A DNA stretch of 64,000 nucleotides from assembly GCA_046327715.1 (NCBI GenBank), contig JAXLXY010000010.1, positions 96,822 to 160,821 of the forward strand. The letters are read 5' to 3'. Shown here one piece after another: positions 61,401-64,000 of this stretch (the stretch's first letter is position 1; every line of letters starts with the position of its first letter). The notes under the pieces were generated by a model that was not told where the DNA came from, ran no database searches, and was given only the letters and a program-made list of their open reading frames with translations. Both the position numbers and the translations under genes were made by a program. This DNA comes from JADJOM01 sp046327715. GTDB taxonomy: Bacteria; Gemmatimonadota; Gemmatimonadetes; Gemmatimonadales; GWC2-71-9.

Positions 61401-63062
61401 CTCCACCAGGAAGCTCCCGTGCTTGCCCATGTGCACCCGGAGGGACATCACCACCGATTCCCGCAGGGGGTCGATCGGGGGATTCGTCACCTGCGCGAAC
61501 CGCTGCCGGAAGTAGCTGTAGACCCCGATGGGCGTGTGCGCGAGCGGTGGGATCGGCGCGTCGTCGCCCATGCTCCAGACCGGGTCGAGGCCCGCGCCGC
61601 CCATCGACTCCAGCACGAACCGCAGGTCCTCGTTGCCGTACCCGAAGGCCGTCTCCTGCGCGGCCAGCACCGTCGCGTCGAGCGGCGTGAAGCGATGCTG
61701 CGCCTCGGCCTCGAGCACCTGCATGTTGTCCCGGCACCACTGCCCGTAGGGCTGGCGCGACGCCACCCGGCGCTTCACGTCCATGTTGCGGAGCACCGTG
61801 CCGTGGGTGAGGTCCACCGCGATGAACTCGCAGGGCCCGAGGCGGCCGCTCTCGACCACGTCGCGGGGGTCCAGGTCCACCAGGCCCACCTCGGAGCCGG
61901 CCACCACGAGCTGGTCGCGGGTCACCTTGTAGCGGCAGGGCCGGAGACCGTTGCGGTCCGTGGCCGCCCCGGCGATGACGCCGTCGGTGAAGGCCAGCGC
62001 GGCGGGCCCGTCCCACGGCTCCGTGAGGTGCGCGTGGAAGCGGTAGAAATCCCGGATCGCCGGCTCCACGTCGGGGTACCGCTCCCAGGCCTGCGGCACC
62101 AGCATCATGATCGTGTGGAGCGGGTCGCGTCCGGAACGCACCAGCAGTTCCATGGTGTTGTCGAAGCCCGCGGAGTCGCTGCCCGCGGGCGCGATCACCG
62201 GCTTGAGCCGCTCGATGTCATTGCCCCAGAGCGGGCTGGCGAGGTCCGCCTCGCGGGCGGCCATCGCGTTGCGGTTCCCCCACAGGGTATTGATCTCCCC
62301 GTTGTGGGCGATCATCCGGAACGGCTGGGCCAGCGGCCAGCTCGGCAGGGTGTTGGTGGAGTAGCGCTGGTGGAAGAGCGCCACCGCGCTCTCGTATTCG
62401 GGATAGCGGAGGTCGGGAAAGAACACCGGAAGCTGGGCCCCGGTGAGGAGCGCCTTGTAGACGATGGTCCGGCAGGAGAGCGAGCAGACGAAGAACGGGG
62501 CGAAGCCCGCCGCCTCGGCCTCACGTTCCATGTCCCGGCGCGCCAGGTAGAGGGCCCGCTCCCAGGCCTCGTCGTCCTGGGCGGTGAGGGGGCGGCCCAC
62601 GAAGACCTGCCGGATGGCGGGGCAGCTGGCCCGCGCCAGGGGACCGAGGGCGGCCGGGTCGGTGGGCACCTCGCGCCACCCCAGGCAGGGGATGCCGTTG
62701 CGCTCCAGGACCTTCTCCACGAGGCGGAGGGAGCGGGTGAGCGTCTCGTGCTGCGGCGGCAGGAAGAACGCGCCGACGCCGAAGGGCTGCCCCGGCTTGA
62801 GGCGCAGGCCGAGCCGGTACGCTTCGCGGTGGAAGAGCCGCTGGGGGATCTGGGTGAGGATCCCGGCGCCGTCACCCGAGTTGTCGGTCGAGGCCGCGCC
62901 CCGGTGTGCCACCCGGGCCACGGCCTGGAGCGCCATGCGGACGATCTCGTGGGAGCGCTCGCCGGTGGCGCGAGCCACGAAACCGACGCCGCAGGCGTCG
63001 TGTTCGCGACGCGATTCACCGGTCTCGGTCCGGGCGTGGGCGGGGGCGGGATGGGTACGCAT
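58437..63062 (-). CDS. gltB: Glutamate synthase, large subunit
   Basis: The 1541-aa enzyme makes glutamate from glutamine and 2-oxoglutarate. The N-terminal Ntn amidotransferase domain starts at the catalytic Cys in EHDACGVGFVA (after a short propeptide). FHQRYSTNTLPSW and AHNGEINTLWGN also belong to it. The FMN-binding synthase domain has SGEGGEDPFNY and GHSGGTGASPLSS, the 3Fe-4S cysteines are in CAMARQCHLNTCPTG, and the C-terminal GXGXG domain follows. ATG 63062 has GAGGAG seven bases upstream; the longer TTG start (63131) would run through a terminator. No gltD follows: the next gene is the TetR regulator. It has a leader with terminator and leader peptide. Confidence 0.97.
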   Translation of the reverse strand: MRTHPAPAHARTETGESRREHDACGVGFVARATGERSHEIVRMALQAVARVAHRGAASTDNSGDGAGILTQIPQRLFHREAYRLGLRLKPGQPFGVGAFFLPPQHETLTRSLRLVEKVLERNGIPCLGWREVPTDPAALGPLARASCPAIRQVFVGRPLTAQDDEAWERALYLARRDMEREAEAAGFAPFFVCSLSCRTIVYKALLTGAQLPVFFPDLRYPEYESAVALFHQRYSTNTLPSWPLAQPFRMIAHNGEINTLWGNRNAMAAREADLASPLWGNDIERLKPVIAPAGSDSAGFDNTMELLVRSGRDPLHTIMMLVPQAWERYPDVEPAIRDFYRFHAHLTEPWDGPAALAFTDGVIAGAATDRNGLRPCRYKVTRDQLVVAGSEVGLVDLDPRDVVESGRLGPCEFIAVDLTHGTVLRNMDVKRRVASRQPYGQWCRDNMQVLEAEAQHRFTPLDATVLAAQETAFGYGNEDLRFVLESMGGAGLDPVWSMGDDAPIPPLAHTPIGVYSYFRQRFAQVTNPPIDPLRESVVMSLRVHMGKHGSFLVEHPSLARVLRVDHPVVLDDEMASLRNTPGFSCVTLSTVWPAASGPEGLRAGLDRLCAEAEHAARNGARLLVLSDRAADREFAPIPMLLAVGAVRRHLMDSGLRMRLGIVAETGDAWDIHHFAALIGYGCEAVYPWLALQSVTALFGATPSEDADGPAARPAGAARRTSRYDVAERPEPEEARRRFRAAAEKGLLKIMSKMGISVLPSYNGAQIFECLGLGREVIERCFRGTDSLIGGVGFEELAEDVLTRHRSAYGAGAGAASTVPDYGRIRYRKDGEEHGWAPPVVAALQKAVKAEATDHAAGYAKFREYVARVEERRPCNPRDLLDFRRGTPVPLAEVEPAETIMRRFISSAMSLGALSPEAHATLSIGMNRIGARSNSGEGGEDPFNYTPLPNGDRVDNRIKQVASGRFGVTTEYLVRAEELEIKVVQGAKPGEGGQLPGHKVTELIARLRHSVPGIPLISPPPHHDIYSIEDLAQLILDLKTVNPRARVGVKLVAESGVGTVAAGVAKAYADYVLIAGHSGGTGASPLSSIKHAGSPWELGLAEAQAMLVASGLRHRIEVRTDGGFKSGRDVVIAALLGAETFGFGTAPLVAIGCAMARQCHLNTCPTGIATQRTDLRAKFKGTPDQVVTFFSFVAEQVREILASLGARTLEEVVGRADLLTRVERPDTPRAQMLDLSMLMAPAVPAAGSAAHRTIVRNDRPGVVYLDDEILEECGSHLEQGLPFSGFYDIKNHHLAVGARVAGRIAARHGDAGLPSGSAHLRFRGSAGQSFGAFAIKGMHLDLEGEANDYVGKGLSGGEISIRPFRQAAYAQATHENTIVGNTCLYGATGGRLFAAGQAASRFAVRNSGATAVIEGAGNHCCEYMTGGLVVVLGPVGRNFGAGMSNGVAYVLDETGGFPSRVNMDMVRVDGCTDQDAAELLMLIHEHQEKTGSARAKLLIERWEEFRPLFRKVVPNTTPTAPKVASSPVLPAPEPVPVPAGGR

Positions 63063-63084
63063 CGGGACTCCTCGGGCAGACACG

Positions 63085-63112
63085 AAAAAGCCCGCTCCTT
63101 CGGGGAGCGGGC
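63085..63112 (-). terminator. Intrinsic terminator in the gltB leader (attenuator)
   Basis: On the minus strand GCCCGCTCC pairs perfectly with GGAGCGGGC (63104-63112 and 63090-63098), followed at once by five T (63085-63089). It lies 22 nt before the gltB ATG with no gene upstream on that strand that it could end. It must therefore act on the gltB transcript itself. Confidence 0.88.
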
Positions 63113-63140
63113 CGGGCAGCGTCAGGCTCAAGTCAGCCCA

Positions 63141-63212
63141 TCACCGTCCGGGACCGCTCCCATTCGGGAGGGCCAGGGTAATAAGGACGGTAGCGAGGCG
63201 GCGGGCGTGCAT
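63141..63212 (-). CDS. gltB leader peptide
   Basis: A short open frame of 23 codons (25 from the ATG at 63218) reads MHARRLATVLITLALPNGSG and ends PGR. It contains three Leu, one Ile and one Val in eight codons (VLITLAL). It lies between the gltB promoter and terminator, ending 29 nt before the terminator stem. Codons 15-20 of the short form hold CTCCC-GAAT-GGGAG, a small hairpin whose right arm (GGGAGCGG, 63154-63161) is perfectly complementary to the terminator 5' arm (CCGCTCCC, 63103-63110). Start assignment is uncertain: no Shine-Dalgarno is seen and 63212 would be nearly leaderless. The role is inferred from architecture. Confidence 0.62.
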   Translation of the reverse strand: MHARRLATVLITLALPNGSGPGR

Positions 63213-63219
63213 TTGCATA

Positions 63220-63247
63220 AAAATACAGCCCGGGGGCAATGGGTCAA
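63220..63247 (-). promoter_or_regulatory. gltB promoter
   Basis: TTGACC (63242-63247) and TATTTT (63220-63225) on the minus strand with a 16-bp spacer. Its -35 lies 37 bp from the -35 of the divergent leuA promoter. Confidence 0.65.
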
Positions 63248-63256
63248 GGCTGCCGG

Positions 63257-63302
63257 CGGTCCCGATTCGGCTGGAGCCCCTGTCTTGACAGGGTCGGGAC
63301 CG
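63257..63302. promoter_or_regulatory. Nested inverted repeats between the gltB and leuA promoters
   Basis: CGGTCCCGA (63257-63265) and TCGGGACCG (63294-63302) form a perfect 9-bp inverted repeat. Inside it CCCTGTCTTGACAGGG (63278-63293) is a 7-bp palindrome with a TT centre that contains the leuA -35. It may bind a regulator of either or both genes; none is identified. Confidence 0.6.
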
Positions 63303-63313
63303 TTCCCTAGAAT
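63285..63313 (+). promoter_or_regulatory. leuA promoter
   Basis: TTGACA (63285-63290), an exact 17-bp spacer and TAGAAT (63308-63313), a near-consensus sigma70 promoter. Transcription should start close to 63320, giving a leader of about 250 nt before leuA. Confidence 0.85.
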
Positions 63314-63375
63314 GGGTGTTCCACGCTGGCGCATAAAGTTGCTCCAGCCCCGGACCCGTTCCGTACAGGATCGTG

Positions 63376-63477
63376 ATGCTTTCGTCGCTGCCGCTTGCGC
63401 TCGTCCTTATTAGCCTCGTGCTCGTCCTTCTGGGACTCGAGTACGGGGACCGCGGCGCATACGGGCGAGAGCAGTAA
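63376..63477 (+). CDS. leuL: leuA leader peptide, Leu-rich
   Basis: A 33-codon frame starts at ATG 63376 behind AGGA (63367-63370) and ends in TAA. The peptide begins MLSSLPLALVLISLVLVLLG: ten Leu, three Val and one Ile within the first 21 residues, then a polar end (EYGDRGAYGREQ). Four of the Leu codons are CTT, uncommon in so GC-rich a genome. It lies between the leuA promoter and a terminator, like leuL of enterobacteria. Codons just after the Leu run (GGACCGCGG, 63447-63455) can pair with the terminator 5' arm. A chance hydrophobic peptide is possible but the combined layout argues against it. Confidence 0.8.
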   Translation: MLSSLPLALVLISLVLVLLGLEYGDRGAYGREQ

Positions 63478-63502
63478 CGGCAAGCAGGACGTCGCCCCCA
63501 TG

Positions 63503-63534
63503 CCGCGGACCCGCAACGGTCCGCGGTTTTTGTT
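63503..63534 (+). terminator. Intrinsic terminator in the leuA leader (attenuator)
   Basis: CCGCGGACC (63503-63511) pairs with GGTCCGCGG (63518-63526) around CGCAAC, followed by TTTTTGTTT. It lies 33 nt before the leuA start and 25 nt after the leader peptide stop, so it can only act on leuA transcription. Confidence 0.9.
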
Positions 63535-63567
63535 TGCTGCCCACGGCAGGTGAACTGGAGAACCGGT

Positions 63568-64000
63568 ATGGCCAGGGAAGTGATCGTTTTCGACACCACG
63601 CTGCGTGACGGTGAGCAGGCGCCCGGCAACACCATGACACCGGAGGAGAAGCTCCGGTTGGCCCGGCAGCTCGATGCCCTCGGGGTGGACGTCATGGAGG
63701 CCGGGTTCCCCGCGGCGAGCGAGGGGGACTTCCGCAGCGTCCGCGACATCGCGCAGGAGATCCGCCGGCCGGTGATCGCGGCGCTGGCGCGCTGCCACGA
63801 ACGCGACATCGAGCTGGCCGCCGAGGCGATCCAGGGGGCGGCCCGGGGACGGCTGCACATCTTCATCTCCACCTCCGACCTGCACCTGGAGCACAAGCTC
63901 CGGATGAGCCGGGAGGACGCGCTGGAGCTGGCCCGCCGCTCGATCCGTCAGGCGCGGCGTCATACGGAGGACGTGGAGTTCTCCGCGGAGGACGCCAGCC
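63568..64000 (+). CDS. leuA: 2-isopropylmalate synthase, N-terminal part (cut by window end)
   Basis: The frame runs from ATG 63568 (GGAG at 63557-63560) to the window edge, 144 residues. It opens with VIVFDTTLRDGEQAPGN, the HMGL-like TIM-barrel start with the metal-binding Asp and the catalytic Arg, followed by LGVDVMEAGFPAAS, and LHIFISTSDLHLEHKL. The GDGEQAPG/MEAGFP combination is diagnostic of LeuA, which condenses acetyl-CoA with 2-oxoisovalerate in the first committed step of leucine synthesis. Citramalate synthase is the main alternative, but a Leu-rich leader favours LeuA. Confidence 0.93.
   Translation, partial: MAREVIVFDTTLRDGEQAPGNTMTPEEKLRLARQLDALGVDVMEAGFPAASEGDFRSVRDIAQEIRRPVIAALARCHERDIELAAEAIQGAARGRLHIFISTSDLHLEHKLRMSREDALELARRSIRQARRHTEDVEFSAEDAS

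Noticed and set aside
63063..63131. A longer gltB start at TTG 63131
   Set aside because: It would put the terminator stem inside the coding sequence and add residues absent from the family; ATG 63062 has a good GAGGAG and leads directly to the propeptide and Cys.

Overview
Organism. The window is about 70% GC and densely packed, with many 4-nt ATGA/GTGA overlaps, many GTG/TTG starts and no rRNA, tRNA or CRISPR visible. Secreted M1, M28 and M3 peptidases, a long PIG-L deacetylase with a signal peptide, orphan RHS tips and the general character of the housekeeping proteins suggest a Gram-negative soil or sediment bacterium. My best guess is Gemmatimonadota, inferred from protein character only; no marker here settles it.

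Region 1 (1-9.2 kb): an accessory island of polymorphic-toxin debris. Three truncated RHS C-terminal tips each keep only the RHS core end and a variable toxin end: barnase-like (followed by barstar), an unknown SWAKG/GESG domain (followed by an immunity-like gene) and an HExxH metallopeptidase-like end that is probably frameshifted (followed by a secreted candidate immunity protein). Around them lie a YefM-YoeB module with a TGTACA palindromic operator, a 5'-truncated XRE regulator, a compact tyrosine recombinase, an orphan double-CXXCG (SitI6-like) immunity protein, two unknown secreted proteins and an internal RHS fragment.

Region 2 (9.2-26 kb): repeat-rich spacers (an 83-bp hairpin repeat present twice, a 41-bp tandem repeat, 8-bp CCGCCnnn arrays), aconitase, then a tightly overlapping + strand chain: DUF971, small membrane protein, PIG-L deacetylase, ferric-type ABC transporter (binding lipoprotein, ATPase, fused permease), MFS transporter and DUF2339 membrane protein. 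M3 peptidase and infA follow.

Region 3 (26-46 kb): a cold-shock gene with a structured leader; a signalling operon (GGDEF cyclase, CGNR regulator, pseudokinase-kinase fusion); a Cam-type gamma carbonic anhydrase; a queC-queE-HD-like operon; a TIGR01777 epimerase; an M1 peptidase leading into a secreted RNase-like/immunity-like pair and an FHA membrane protein; an amidinotransferase; a site-2 protease; arginine decarboxylase; and a MarR-DoxX locus with recognisable operator sequences.

Region 4 (46-64 kb): SPFH protein with a small Arc-type regulator, GNAT, an epimerase plus DapA-like pair, citrate synthase, ADP-ribosylglycohydrolase, PepSY protein, M28 peptidase, queF, a TetR-controlled acyl-CoA dehydrogenase, and glutamate synthase gltB divergent from leuA (cut by the window end). 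The 505-bp gltB-leuA spacer is the most striking part of the window. Each gene has its own sigma70-like promoter, a short branched-chain-rich leader peptide, a candidate antiterminator and an intrinsic terminator just before its start codon. This is the layout of two back-to-back ribosome-mediated attenuators.
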